A stretch of 64,000 nucleotides of DNA, from assembly GCF_004101245.1 (NCBI RefSeq), contig NZ_SCIN01000001.1:324784-388783 (forward strand), read 5' to 3'. The translations under genes and the position numbers were made by a program. Below, in pieces: positions 8,906 through 18,470 of this stretch (position 1 is the stretch's first letter; each line of letters begins with the position of its first letter). Source of the DNA: Sphingomonas sp. UV9. GTDB taxonomy: Bacteria; Pseudomonadota; Alphaproteobacteria; Sphingomonadales; Sphingomonadaceae. Below the pieces are notes generated by a model, which saw only the letters and a list, made by a program, of their open reading frames with translations, made no database searches and was not told the origin of the DNA.

Positions 8906-11900
8906 ATGCACGTCGTCTTTCGCGAGACCCGCGGGCTGGAGGAAAGCGCGGTCCCGCAGGATCTCGCCCAAACGCCTGCGGATCTCGTCGTCCTGTCCTT
9001 CTCCGACGGCGACCTCGGCGCGTTCGCCGCGGGCTGGAGGCGTGCGGACGCGGCCGGAAGCCGACTACCCTCGCTGCGGCTCGCGAACCTGTCCGCGCTC
9101 CAGCATCCGCTGTCGGTCGACACCTATGTCGAGCAGACGCTGGTCGGCGCGAAGGGCATCCTGATCCGGCTGATCGGCGGGCGCTCCTATTGGAGCTACG
9201 GCCTGCAACAGGTCGAAAATCTCGCGCGGGAGCACGGCATGGCGCTGGCGGTGCTCGCCGCAGACGGGCGGATAGACCCGCGTCTCGACGCCGCCTCGAC
9301 GATCCCGCTCTCGACGCTGCGCCGCCTCGCGCACCTCTGCGACACCGGCGGCGCAGTCGCAGCGCAGGCGGCGCTCGCCCAGTTCGCGCTCGCGGCGGGG
9401 TGCTACGCCGGCCCTGTCGCGGGCGTCCGCGCGATCGCCGACGTCGGCGGCTGGCAGCCACATGACGGCGTGACCTGTCCCGCCGCGTTCGCGCTGAACG
9501 CCAAACGCCCCCGCATCCTGATCGTCTTCTACCGGTCCTACCTGACCGCCGCGGACCTCCACCCGATCGAAGCGCTCCACGCCGAACTGAGTGCGCGCGG
9601 CTTCGACGTCATCGGCCTGTTCGCGCCCTCGCTGAAGGCGCCGGACGCAGCGGGCTGGCTAACGCGCTGGGTCGACGCGCTGAAACCCGCCGCGATCGTC
9701 AACGCCACCGCCTTCTCCGCGCGCGGCGCCACCGACACCACGCCGCTCGACGCCGCCGACGTTCCCGTCTTCCAGATCGCACTCGCCACATCCGACCGCG
9801 CAGCCTGGGCCGGCGCTACCCGAGGCCTGTCGCCCGCAGACCTCGCCATGCACGTCGTCCTCCCCGAAGTGGACGGCCGCCTCTTCGCCGGCGTCGCCAG
9901 CTTCAAGGAAGCCGCGGCTCGGGACGGCGACCTCGAATACACCCGCCGCGAACACCGCGCCGACCCCGCGCGCATCGCCGCCATCGCCGCGCGGATCGAG
10001 GCCTGGACGACCCTCGCCGGTAAACCCGTCGCCGACCACCGCATCGCGATCATCCTCTCGACCTACCCCGGCAAGGCCTATCAGATGGCGCACGCCGTCG
10101 GCCTCGACGCGCTCGCATCGACGCACGCGATCCTCGCCGATCTCTCCGAAGCCGGCTACGCGATCACCGCCGATGCCGGCGATCTCGCCACGTCCCGCTT
10201 CCACTGGCCGCTCGCCGAGTATCGCAAAGCGCTCGCACTTCTCCCCGAAGCGCTTCACAAGGATCTCCAGGCTAGCTGGGGCGATCCCACCGAAGACTTC
10301 ACCTTCATCGCCATCGACCAAGGCGGCGCGCTCGTCGCCCTCCAGCCCGATCGCGGCCGATCCGAGCACCGCACGGAAGAGTATCACGACCTCTCCCGCT
10401 GCCCCTGCCACGCCTATGTCGCCTTCTACCTCTGGCTCCGCGCGCGCGGCACAGATGCGCTCGTCCATGTCGGCGCGCACGGCACGCTCGAATGGCTGCC
10501 CGGCAAGTCGGTCGCATTGTCCGACGCCTGCTGGCCGGAAGCGCTCACTGGCGCGATGCCCGTCATATATCCGTTTATCGTCAACGACCCCGGCGAAGCA
10601 GCCCAGGCGAAGCGCCGGATCGGCGCGGTCACGCTCGGCCACGTCCCGCCGCCGCTCGAACGCACCCGCACCGGCGCCGGTCTCGGCCGCCTCGAAGCAC
10701 TGCTGGACGAATTCTCCAACGCCGACGGGCTCGATCCGGCGCGGCGAGACCGCCTGCAACGCGACATTCGCGACGAAGCCACCGCCACCGGCCTTGCCGC
10801 CACGCTGGGCCTCGACGACGCGCAGTCGCAGGCCGACGCGATCACGCGCATCGACACGTTCGTCTGCGATGTGAAGGAGAGCCAATATGGCGACGGCCTC
10901 CACATCTACGGCCGCGGCGAACAGGGCGAAGCGGAACGTGCCGGCCTCCTCTCGGCGCTTCGAGGCAAGCGCGTCGCATCGGGCCCGTCCGGCTCGCCGT
11001 GGCGAGGCCGCGCCGACGTGCTCCCGACTGGCCGCAACCTCTACACGACCGATCCCCGCGCAGTCCCGTCCCGCGCCGCCCATACCCAGGGCATCACGCT
11101 CGCCGACGAGCTTGTCCGCCGCCACCTGCAGGACCACGGCGATTATCCCCGCAACCTCGTGATCGATCTCTGGGCCTCCGCGACGATGCGCACCGCAGGC
11201 GAGGAGTTCGCGATGGCGCTCCACCTGCTCGGCGCGGAACCTGTCTGGGACATGCAATCCGACCGCGTCACGGGCGTCGAAATCCTCCCGCTCGCCAATT
11301 TCGACCGCCCCCGCATCGACGTCACCCTGCGCGTGTCGGGCCTGTTCCGCGACGCCTTCCCGACGCTCTGCACGATGTTCGGCCAGGCCGTTCGCGCCCT
11401 CGGCGCGCGCGACGAACCGCAGGACTGGAACCCGTTCGTCGGCAAGCCAGCCACCCCTCGCGTCTACGGCCCCGAACCCGGCCGCTACGGGCTGAGCATG
11501 GGCGACGCCGCCGAGACCTACACGCCCGAAGCACGCCTGACCGCCGGCCAGGCCTGGCTGACCGCTTCCAGCCATGCCCTCGATGCCAATCGGGAAGGGG
11601 GCACCGACAGTTTCGACCCTGCTGGCATTCGTGACCGTGTCGCCGCGGCCGACGCCTTCGTCCACGTTCAGGATCTGCCGGAAACCGACATCCTCCTCGC
11701 CGCCGATTACGCCGCGCACGAAGCCGGCTTTGCCGCCGCGCAGTCGGTCGCCGGGGGAAGTGCCACCCTCTACCATCTCGACGCGCGAGACCCGGGTCAC
11801 GCCAGGGCCCGCCCGCTCGCGGAAGAAATTGCCCGCGTCGTCCACGCTCGCGCCGCCAATCCGGCATGGGTCGACGGCATGATGCGCCACGGCTTCCGCG

Positions 11901-12151
11901 GCGGCGCGGAAATCGCCGCGACGCTCGATCACCTCGGCGCCTTCGCCCACCTCGCGAGCGCAGTCCGCCCCGAACTGATCGACCTCTATTACGACGCCAC
12001 ATTGGGTCGCGACGAGGTCCAGGCCTTCCTGGCGCAAGCCAACCCCGGCGCGCTCGCGGCGATGCAGGCGCGGTTCGCCGCTCTCCACGCCGCCGATCTC
12101 TGGCCGACCCGCCGCAACTCGATCCTCGCGCAATTGGACCTGCCGGCATGA
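8906..12151 (+). CDS. cobN: Cobaltochelatase subunit CobN
   Basis: The large subunit (1081 residues) of the aerobic ATP-dependent cobaltochelatase, which inserts Co(II) into hydrogenobyrinic acid a,c-diamide. The CobN/magnesium-chelatase H domain covers most of the length; recognisable stretches include VHVGAHGTLEWLPGKS and YPFIVNDPGEAAQAKRR in the middle. Well-studied homologues are nearer 1275 residues, so this is on the short side, though no internal break is visible. It follows cobW by 6 bases, and its stop overlaps the cobG start (ATGA at 12148-12151). The partner subunits CobS and CobT are not in this window. Confidence 0.95.
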   Translation: MHVVFRETRGLEESAVPQDLAQTPADLVVLSFSDGDLGAFAAGWRRADAAGSRLPSLRLANLSALQHPLSVDTYVEQTLVGAKGILIRLIGGRSYWSYGLQQVENLAREHGMALAVLAADGRIDPRLDAASTIPLSTLRRLAHLCDTGGAVAAQAALAQFALAAGCYAGPVAGVRAIADVGGWQPHDGVTCPAAFALNAKRPRILIVFYRSYLTAADLHPIEALHAELSARGFDVIGLFAPSLKAPDAAGWLTRWVDALKPAAIVNATAFSARGATDTTPLDAADVPVFQIALATSDRAAWAGATRGLSPADLAMHVVLPEVDGRLFAGVASFKEAAARDGDLEYTRREHRADPARIAAIAARIEAWTTLAGKPVADHRIAIILSTYPGKAYQMAHAVGLDALASTHAILADLSEAGYAITADAGDLATSRFHWPLAEYRKALALLPEALHKDLQASWGDPTEDFTFIAIDQGGALVALQPDRGRSEHRTEEYHDLSRCPCHAYVAFYLWLRARGTDALVHVGAHGTLEWLPGKSVALSDACWPEALTGAMPVIYPFIVNDPGEAAQAKRRIGAVTLGHVPPPLERTRTGAGLGRLEALLDEFSNADGLDPARRDRLQRDIRDEATATGLAATLGLDDAQSQADAITRIDTFVCDVKESQYGDGLHIYGRGEQGEAERAGLLSALRGKRVASGPSGSPWRGRADVLPTGRNLYTTDPRAVPSRAAHTQGITLADELVRRHLQDHGDYPRNLVIDLWASATMRTAGEEFAMALHLLGAEPVWDMQSDRVTGVEILPLANFDRPRIDVTLRVSGLFRDAFPTLCTMFGQAVRALGARDEPQDWNPFVGKPATPRVYGPEPGRYGLSMGDAAETYTPEARLTAGQAWLTASSHALDANREGGTDSFDPAGIRDRVAAADAFVHVQDLPETDILLAADYAAHEAGFAAAQSVAGGSATLYHLDARDPGHARARPLAEEIARVVHARAANPAWVDGMMRHGFRGGAEIAATLDHLGAFAHLASAVRPELIDLYYDATLGRDEVQAFLAQANPGALAAMQARFAALHAADLWPTRRNSILAQLDLPA

Positions 12152-13293
12152 GCGCGTTCGCCATCAAAGGCTGGTGCCCAACCGCATGGCGCCCGATGAT
12201 GGCCGGCGACGGGCTGCTCGTCCGCGTCCGCCCCCCGCTAGGTCGCCTGACGCGCGTTCAGCTGCTCGGCCTGTGCGAGGCAGCGACCGAGCACGGCAAC
12301 TCCCAGATCGACATGACCAGCCGCGCGAACCTCCAGATCCGCGGCGTCCGCGAGAACAGCTGGCGTCCGCTAATCGATACGCTTCTCGAGCTCGGCCTGA
12401 TCGACCCGGATCCGATCCGAGAGGCGCGCGCCAACATCCTGGTCGTGCCCGATTGGCGAGCACAGGACGACACCCACCGCATTGCCGAGGAGTTACGCGC
12501 GCGCCTGGCCGAACTGCCCGATCTCCCCGGCAAAGTCGGGTTCGCGATAGACGCGGGCGTCGCACCGATGCTGGGGAGCGCGCCGGCAGACTTCCGCATC
12601 GAACGCGCCGCGTCGGGCCGGTTGATCCTCCGCGCAGACGGCCACAACCTCGGCACGCCGTTGCGGCCCGGCACCGAAGTCGACCACCTGGCCGCGCTGG
12701 CCCGCTGGTTCGTCGAGACCGGCGGCGCTCAGGCGGGTCGCATGGCACGACACGATGCACCGCTCCCCGATTGGGCCGCCTCGACGACATCGCCCGCGGC
12801 ATCCGCACCGCGCCCCGAACCCGGCCTGCACCCATTCGGCATCGCGCTCGGTCTGCCGTTCGGTCGGATCTCCGCGGCGACGCTGCTCCGCTTTATCGGA
12901 GCCGAAACAGCGGTCGACGCGGTCCGCCTGACACCCTGGCACATCGTGATCTGCGAAACGGATGCGACGCTCCGGGTGCAGCCGGACCCAGGCGACTTCG
13001 TCACCGATCCATCCGCGCCGATGCTCCGCACCGATGCCTGCGTAGGCGCGCCGACTTGCCCGCAAGGTACCGTCGAGACCCGCGCCCTCGCACTCGGCCT
13101 CGCGCCGCACGTCGCCGGCCGGCTTCACGTGTCCGGATGCGCGAAGGGGTGCGCGCGCGCCGCTTGCGCCGACGTGGTCGTGACCGGGCGCGATGGCCGC
13201 TACGACCTAGCGTTCGCCGCACGCGCCGGCGCGCCACCTTCCCGCGCAGGCCTCGACGCCGCGCAGATCCTCGCCCATTTCGGAGCCGCCTGA
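12148..13293 (+). CDS. cobG: Precorrin-3B synthase CobG
   Basis: A 381-residue sirohaem/nitrite-reductase-like ferredoxin-domain protein that uses O2 to make precorrin-3B, the defining step of the aerobic pathway. The cluster-ligand cysteines are present: Cys298 and Cys304 (DACVGAPTCPQG), then Cys331 and Cys335 (SGCAKGCARAAC). The N-terminal half has the substrate-contact segment QIDMTSRANLQIRG. The ATG at 12148 overlaps the cobN stop, and the cobH start follows the stop with no gap. Its presence, with cobF, shows that oxygen is used for ring contraction. Confidence 0.95.
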   Translation: MSAFAIKGWCPTAWRPMMAGDGLLVRVRPPLGRLTRVQLLGLCEAATEHGNSQIDMTSRANLQIRGVRENSWRPLIDTLLELGLIDPDPIREARANILVVPDWRAQDDTHRIAEELRARLAELPDLPGKVGFAIDAGVAPMLGSAPADFRIERAASGRLILRADGHNLGTPLRPGTEVDHLAALARWFVETGGAQAGRMARHDAPLPDWAASTTSPAASAPRPEPGLHPFGIALGLPFGRISAATLLRFIGAETAVDAVRLTPWHIVICETDATLRVQPDPGDFVTDPSAPMLRTDACVGAPTCPQGTVETRALALGLAPHVAGRLHVSGCAKGCARAACADVVVTGRDGRYDLAFAARAGAPPSRAGLDAAQILAHFGAA

Positions 13294-13923
13294 ATGCCGT
13301 ACGCCTATGAAACCGACGGCGCGGCGATCTACCGCCAGTCCTTCGCCATGATCCGCGCCGAAGCCGATCTCGCCCGCTTCTCGCCCGAGGAAGAGCCGGT
13401 CGCCGTCCGCATGATCCACGCCGCAGGGCTCGTCGGCCTCGCCCAGCACTTGCGTTTCTCGCCGAGTTTCGCCGTCGAAGCCCGCCGCGCGCTGCAAGCC
13501 GGTGCCCCGATCCTCTGCGATGCGCGCATGGTCACCGAAGGCATCACGCGCGCCCGGTTGCCCGCCGACAACCGCATCGTCTGCACGCTCCACGCGCCCG
13601 AAACGCCCGAGCTCGCCCGCACGATGGGCAACACGCGGTCAGCCGCCGCACTCGAATTCTGGCGTCCCCATCTCGCGGGCGCCGTCGTCGCGATCAGCAA
13701 CGCACCCACCGCCTTGTTCCACCTGCTCAACATGCTCGAAGACCCCGATTGTCCGCGCCCGGCGGCGATCATCGGCTGCCCCGTCGGCTTCGTCGGCGCG
13801 GTCGAATCGAAGGCGGCGCTCTGGACCGACCAGCCGGTCCCCTGCGTCGTCGTCGAGGGCCGGATGGGCGGCAGCGCGATCACGGTCGCCGCGATCAACG
13901 CGCTGGCGAGCGGCACCGAATGA
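13294..13923 (+). CDS. cobH: Precorrin-8X methylmutase CobH
   Basis: 209 residues, the usual length. It moves the methyl group from C-11 to C-12 of precorrin-8X to give hydrogenobyrinic acid. The catalytic His is in VRMIHAAG (His42). The C-terminal GCPVGFVGAVESK motif is typical of the family. The start codon abuts the cobG stop, and the stop overlaps the cobI start by four bases (13920-13923). Confidence 0.95.
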   Translation: MPYAYETDGAAIYRQSFAMIRAEADLARFSPEEEPVAVRMIHAAGLVGLAQHLRFSPSFAVEARRALQAGAPILCDARMVTEGITRARLPADNRIVCTLHAPETPELARTMGNTRSAAALEFWRPHLAGAVVAISNAPTALFHLLNMLEDPDCPRPAAIIGCPVGFVGAVESKAALWTDQPVPCVVVEGRMGGSAITVAAINALASGTE

Positions 13924-14645
13924 CCCTTGGCACGATCCACGGCGTAGGCTTGGGGCCGGGCGCTCAGGACCTGATGAGCGTCCGCTCGGACCGCCTCGTC
14001 CGCGGCGCGCGTCACGTCGCCTATTTCCGCAAGGCGGGCCGGGCCGGGCAGGCGCGGAAGATCGTCGATGGCATGCTTCGGGCTGACGTCATCGAATTCC
14101 CGATGGAATACCCCGTCACCACCGAGATCCCGGTCTCCGACCCCCGCTACAACGACCAGCTCGCCGCATTCTACGCCACCTGCATCGATCACCTCGCAAC
14201 GCTTGTCCGGACCGGCGAGGACGTCGTCGTGCTCTGCGAAGGCGACCCGTTCTTCTACGGCTCGTTCATGCACCTCTACACCCGGCTCCAGACGATCGCG
14301 CCGGTGCAGGTCGTCCCCGGCATCACCGGCATGTCGGGCGCCTGGACCGCGAGCGGCGCGCCGATCACCTGGGGCGACGACGTGCTGACGGTGCTGATGG
14401 GCACGCTCCCCGAGGAGGATCTGGTCCGCCGGATCCGCGATACCGACGCGCTGGTGGTGATGAAGATCGGCCGCCACCTCGACAAGCTCCGCCGCGCGGT
14501 CGCCGCCACCGGTCGCGAGCACGAAGCGTGGCTGGTGGAACACGCGGCAATGGCCGATCAGCGTGTCACGCGGCTCTGCGAGGCGAGCGTGGTGACGCCG
14601 TATTTCTCGATCCTGCTGATCCATGGCCAAGGGCGACGACCATGA
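13920..14645 (+). CDS. cobI: Precorrin-2 C20-methyltransferase CobI
   Basis: A 241-residue SAM-dependent tetrapyrrole methylase. It shows the GVGLGPGAQDLMSVR loop at the N-terminus, the CEGDPFFYGS segment and VVPGITGMSGA in the middle, all typical of C20 methylases. It adds the C-20 methyl to precorrin-2 to give precorrin-3A, the substrate of CobG. The start at 13920 is fixed by the ATGA overlap with cobH; a longer in-frame reading exists but lies inside cobH. The stop overlaps cobJ. Confidence 0.94.
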   Translation: MTLGTIHGVGLGPGAQDLMSVRSDRLVRGARHVAYFRKAGRAGQARKIVDGMLRADVIEFPMEYPVTTEIPVSDPRYNDQLAAFYATCIDHLATLVRTGEDVVVLCEGDPFFYGSFMHLYTRLQTIAPVQVVPGITGMSGAWTASGAPITWGDDVLTVLMGTLPEEDLVRRIRDTDALVVMKIGRHLDKLRRAVAATGREHEAWLVEHAAMADQRVTRLCEASVVTPYFSILLIHGQGRRP

Positions 14646-15391
14646 CCGGCTGGCTCGCGATCGCAGGTCTCGGCCCGGGCGATCCAAATCTCGTCACGCC
14701 GGACGTCACCGCCGCGCTCGCCGAAGCGACCGACGTCATCGGCTACATACCCTATGTCGCGCGCGTTGCGCCACGCGAGGGCCTGACGCTCCACCCGACC
14801 GACAACCGCGTCGAACTCGACCGCGCCACGCATGCCCTCCAGCTCGCAGCCCAAGGCCAACGGGTGGTCGTCGTGTCTTCGGGCGATCCCGGCGTGTTCG
14901 CGATGGCGGCGGCCGTCTTCGAAGCACTCGAAGCCGGCCCGCAGGAATGGCGCGATCTCGACATCCGCGTGCTCCCCGGCATCACCGCGATGCTCGCCGC
15001 GAGCGCGCGGGCCGGCGCCCCGCTCGGCCATGATTTCTGCGCGATCAACCTGTCGGACAATCTGAAGCCCTGGTCGCTGATCGAACGCCGCGTGCGCCTC
15101 GCCGCCGAAGCCGACTTCGCGATCGCCTTCTACAACCCGCGGTCGAAGGCGCGCCCCGACGCCTTGATCCGCGTCTTCGAGATCCTGCGCGAAACATGCG
15201 GCGACGACCGTCCCGTCCTGTTCGCCCGCGCCGTGTCCACGCCCGAGGAAATTCTCCGCATCGTGCCCTTGCCGGAGGCCCGCGCCGACATGGCCGACAT
15301 GCGGACGATGATCATCATCGGCTCCAGCCTGACCCGGATCATCGACCGCCCGGCAGGCCCGATCCTCTACACGCCCAGGTCGGCGCCATGA
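14642..15391 (+). CDS. cobJ: Precorrin-3B C17-methyltransferase CobJ
   Basis: A 249-residue tetrapyrrole methylase with LGPGDPNLVTPDV at the N-terminus, SSGDPGVFAMA in the SAM region, VLPGITAMLAASARAGAPLG, and the CobJ-typical LSDNLKPWSLIERR and FYNPRSKARP. It methylates C-17 and drives ring contraction to precorrin-4. The ATG overlaps the cobI stop. The last 25 bases (15367-15391) also encode the end of cobK on the other strand, so the two genes converge with overlapping stops. Confidence 0.94.
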   Translation: MTGWLAIAGLGPGDPNLVTPDVTAALAEATDVIGYIPYVARVAPREGLTLHPTDNRVELDRATHALQLAAQGQRVVVVSSGDPGVFAMAAAVFEALEAGPQEWRDLDIRVLPGITAMLAASARAGAPLGHDFCAINLSDNLKPWSLIERRVRLAAEADFAIAFYNPRSKARPDALIRVFEILRETCGDDRPVLFARAVSTPEEILRIVPLPEARADMADMRTMIIIGSSLTRIIDRPAGPILYTPRSAP

Positions 15392-16116
15392 TCGATCCAG
15401 CGGAGCACGTCCGCCGCCGCCTGCACCTCCAGCCGGGCAGGCAGGACCGGCCGATCGATCATGATCACGCGCAGCCCCAGCGCACGCGCCGCGCCCAGCT
15501 TGGCCTGCGCGCCCGAACCGCCCGCGTTCTTGCAGACCACGAGTTCGATCCCGTGCGCCGCCATCAACCGCCGGTCGCCCTCGACATCGAACGGCCCGCG
15601 ATCGACGACCAGATGATGGCGCGGCAACCCCGGCGCACGATCGGGCGCATCGACGAACCGCAACAGATAGTCATGCTGAGGCTGCACCGCGAACGCATCG
15701 ACGTGCATCCGCCCGAGCGCCAGCATCACGCGCCGCGAAGGCCCGCCCAAGGCCGCAACCGCCGCCTCGATATCGGTCACGCGCGTCCAGCGATCGCCCT
15801 CACCGGATACCCAGGCGGGGCGCGTCAAGGCGATATGCGCCACACCCGCCCGCTCGGCCGCCACGACGGCATTCGCACTCATCCGCGCCGCGAACGGATG
15901 CGTCGCATCGACCAGATGCGTCACGTCGTGCGCTTGCAGATACGCGACCAGCCCGTCGACGCCGTCAAAGCCGCCCACCCGCACCGGGATCGGCTGGACC
16001 TTGGGGTTCGCCACGCGCCCGGCGTAGCTCAGCACCGCGGGATCGCCCCGCGCAGCCAGCAACGCGGCGAGCGCGCTGGCTTCGGTCGTGCCGCCCAGCA
16101 CCAGGATGTTCGACAT
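15367..16116 (-). CDS. cobK: Precorrin-6A reductase CobK, antisense within the cob run
   Basis: A 249-residue NADPH-dependent reductase of precorrin-6A to 6B. The N-terminal Rossmann start is NILVLGGTTEAS; the family segments DATHPFAARMSANA and CKNAGGSGAQAK are present. It runs opposite to all other cob genes. Its ATG (16114-16116, complement) overlaps the cobL ATG (16115-16117) by two bases, and its stop overlaps cobJ by 25. An AGGGAGTG ribosome site for it lies inside cobL. It therefore needs its own promoter within cobL, and the main operon transcript would be antisense to it. Confidence 0.94.
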   Translation of the reverse strand: MSNILVLGGTTEASALAALLAARGDPAVLSYAGRVANPKVQPIPVRVGGFDGVDGLVAYLQAHDVTHLVDATHPFAARMSANAVVAAERAGVAHIALTRPAWVSGEGDRWTRVTDIEAAVAALGGPSRRVMLALGRMHVDAFAVQPQHDYLLRFVDAPDRAPGLPRHHLVVDRGPFDVEGDRRLMAAHGIELVVCKNAGGSGAQAKLGAARALGLRVIMIDRPVLPARLEVQAAADVLRWIDHGADLGV

Positions 16117-17314
16117 GGCTGACACTCCCTGGCTGACGATCATCGGACTGGGCGAAGACGGCGCGGCTGGCCTCTCGGACCCTGCGAAAGCAGCGCTCGC
16201 CGAGGCCGAACTGGTGACCGGCGCGGCCCGCCACCTCGCCCTCCTTCCAGACCTTAGGAACGAGGTCATGTCCTGGCCAGTCCCGTTCGACGCGGGCATT
16301 CCCCGCCTGCTGGACTATCGCGGCCGGCGGGTGGCGATGCTCGTCTCCGGCGATCCCTTCTGGTTCGGCGCAGGCACCGCCGTGACCCGTCACCTCGCAC
16401 CGACCGAGTGGATCGCTTACCCCGCACCCTCCACGTTCGGCTTTGCCGCCGCACGGCTCGGCTGGCCGCTCGACAATACCGCCTGTCTCGGTCTCCACGC
16501 CGCGCCCCTGTCACGCCTCCGCCGGCACATCTCACCAGACCGCCGCGCCCTCGTCCTGCTTCGCGATGGCGAGGCCGTGGCGAAACTCGCTAGCTATCTG
16601 AACGATCTCGGCTTCGGCGCATCGTATCTCCACATCCTCGAAGCCCTTGGCGGCCCCCGCGAACGCATTCGCGAAGCGACCGCCGCCACGCTGGCTTTTG
16701 ACGACATCGCGCATCCCGTCGCGATCGGCATCGCGTTTGCAGGCGGCGGCACGGTGCTACCGCGAACCTCCGGCCTGCCCGACGCGTGGTTCGAACATGA
16801 CGGCCAGATCACCAAGCGCCCGGTCCGCGCGCTGACGCTCTCCGCGCTCGCGCCGAAACCGGGCGAGACGCTGTGGGACATCGGCGCAGGCTCAGGCTCG
16901 ATCGGGATCGAATGGCTGCTCTCGCACCCATCCACCAAAGCCATCGCATTCGAAGCCGACCCAGTCCGAGCCGACCGGATCCGCACCAACGCCGCCGCCT
17001 TGGGCGTCGACCGGCTCCACATTGTCCAAGGCCGCGCACCCGACGCCCTGCAGGACCAAGCGCAGCCTGACGCCGTCTTCATCGGCGGCGGTCTATCGGA
17101 AGCGATGCTGGACGCGCTCTGGACCGCGCTCCCTACCGGCACTCGCCTCGTCGCCAATGCGGTCACGCTCGAATCCGAGGCGCTATTGGCGAACTGGCAC
17201 GCAGCAAAAGGCGGCACGCTCATGCGGATCGAACTGTCCGACGCCGCCCCGCTCGGTACACGCCGCGGCTGGCGAGCGAGCTATCCCGTCGTCCAGTGGA
17301 GCGTCGTGCTGTGA
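16115..17314 (+). CDS. cobL: Precorrin-6Y C5,15-methyltransferase (decarboxylating) CobL
   Basis: 399 residues with two domains: an N-terminal CbiE-type tetrapyrrole methylase ([26 protein letters not shown]) and a C-terminal CbiT-type SAM methyltransferase/decarboxylase ([16 protein letters not shown] near residue 255, then FIGGGL). It methylates C-5 and C-15 and decarboxylates the C-12 acetate. The start at 16115 shares two bases with the cobK start; an alternative in-frame ATG at 16106 would deepen the overlap. The cobE start overlaps the stop. Confidence 0.95.
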   Translation: MADTPWLTIIGLGEDGAAGLSDPAKAALAEAELVTGAARHLALLPDLRNEVMSWPVPFDAGIPRLLDYRGRRVAMLVSGDPFWFGAGTAVTRHLAPTEWIAYPAPSTFGFAAARLGWPLDNTACLGLHAAPLSRLRRHISPDRRALVLLRDGEAVAKLASYLNDLGFGASYLHILEALGGPRERIREATAATLAFDDIAHPVAIGIAFAGGGTVLPRTSGLPDAWFEHDGQITKRPVRALTLSALAPKPGETLWDIGAGSGSIGIEWLLSHPSTKAIAFEADPVRADRIRTNAAALGVDRLHIVQGRAPDALQDQAQPDAVFIGGGLSEAMLDALWTALPTGTRLVANAVTLESEALLANWHAAKGGTLMRIELSDAAPLGTRRGWRASYPVVQWSVVL

Positions 17315-17688
17315 TCGTCGCCGGCTTCGGATTTCGCACCGGCGCGAACGTCGCTTCGCTTCGCACCGCGCTCGCCGCAGTGCAGCACGGGCACGCTTCC
17401 GTCACGACCCTTGCAGCTCCGCACGACAAGCTGGCGCTCGTATCGGAACTGGCGAAGACGCTAGGCCTACCCGTGATCGCCGTTACGCCCGACGCGTTGC
17501 AGATCCCGAATACGCCGACGCAGTCGATCGCCAGCCTCGAAGCCCGCGAAACCGGCAGCGTCGCCGAAGCCGCGGCGCTCGCCGCCGCCGGCGCCGGCGC
17601 GCAACTTCTCGCCACCCGCCACATCTCGCCCGACCGGATGGCCACCTGCGCCATCGCTCGATCGGGCGTCGAAGGACCCGCTGCATGA
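17311..17688 (+). CDS. cobE: CobE, cobalamin biosynthesis protein (CbiG C-terminal family)
   Basis: A small 125-residue protein with the CobE/GbiG fold signatures [13 protein letters not shown] and [12 protein letters not shown]. CobE is required for cobalamin synthesis in Pseudomonas and is thought to act on or hold a corrin intermediate; its exact reaction is not settled. The GTG at 17311 overlaps the cobL stop (GTGA) and is preferred over a GTG at 17296. The stop overlaps the cobM ATG at 17685. Confidence 0.88.
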   Translation: MIVAGFGFRTGANVASLRTALAAVQHGHASVTTLAAPHDKLALVSELAKTLGLPVIAVTPDALQIPNTPTQSIASLEARETGSVAEAAALAAAGAGAQLLATRHISPDRMATCAIARSGVEGPAA

Positions 17689-18470
17689 CCGTCCACTTCA
17701 TCGGCGCAGGCCCCGGCGCGCCGGATCTGCTCACCTTGCGCGGCCGCGACCGGATCGCCGGGTCGCCCGTCTGCCTCTATGCCGGCTCGCTGATCCCGAT
17801 GGCGATGCTCGATCACTGTCCCCCCGGCGCGCGGATCGTCAACACCGCGCCGCTGTCGCTCGACCAGATCATCGCCGAAATCCAGACCGCACACGACGCG
17901 GGGCAGAACGTCGCGCGCCTTCATTCCGGCGACCTGTCGATCTGGTCGGCGATGGGCGAGCAACTGCGCCGCCTGCGCGCGCTCGATATCCCGTTCACGA
18001 TCACCCCCGGCGTCCCCGCCTTCGCCGCCGCCGCCGCCGCGCTGGAGGTCGAACTGACGCTCCCCGAACTCGCGCAGTCGGTGGTGCTGACCCGGACGCC
18101 CGGCCGCGCCAGCACGATGCCCCCAGCCGAGACGCTGACCGCGTTCGCGGCAACCGGCGCGACGCTGGCGATCCATCTCTCGGTCCACAATCTGGCGCAG
18201 GTCGTCGCGGACCTCACGCCCACCTGTGGCCCGGAATGCCCGGTGGCGATCGTCTGGCGCGCGAGCTGGCCCGACCAGCAGATCGAGCGTGCCACGCTCG
18301 CGACGATCGCGCAGGCTATCGAAGGCAAACCCGATCGCACCGCGCTGATCCTCGTCGGAAAAGCCCTGGCCGCGGAGAATTTCGCCGAGAGCAGCCTCTA
18401 TGCAACGGGCTACGACCGCCGCTTCCGTCCCCAGTCCGCCGACTCGAAGTTCGCAGGAGACACCGCATGA
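17685..18470 (+). CDS. cobM: Precorrin-4 C11-methyltransferase CobM
   Basis: A 261-residue tetrapyrrole methylase: [18 protein letters not shown] at the N-terminus, YAGSLIP typical of CobM/Cbi[16 protein letters not shown] in the SAM site, and [14 protein letters not shown]. It forms precorrin-5 from precorrin-4. The start is fixed by a four-base overlap with cobE, and the stop overlaps cobB in the same way. The order E-M-B-A-F continues without gaps, so these genes are almost certainly cotranscribed. Confidence 0.95.
   Translation: MTVHFIGAGPGAPDLLTLRGRDRIAGSPVCLYAGSLIPMAMLDHCPPGARIVNTAPLSLDQIIAEIQTAHDAGQNVARLHSGDLSIWSAMGEQLRRLRALDIPFTITPGVPAFAAAAAALEVELTLPELAQSVVLTRTPGRASTMPPAETLTAFAATGATLAIHLSVHNLAQVVADLTPTCGPECPVAIVWRASWPDQQIERATLATIAQAIEGKPDRTALILVGKALAAENFAESSLYATGYDRRFRPQSADSKFAGDTA

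Noticed and set aside
9659-12133. 824-codon open frame on the minus strand
   Set aside because: It is a GC-driven shadow of cobN: its translation is Arg/Gly/Val-rich without domains, while the opposite strand encodes full CobN.
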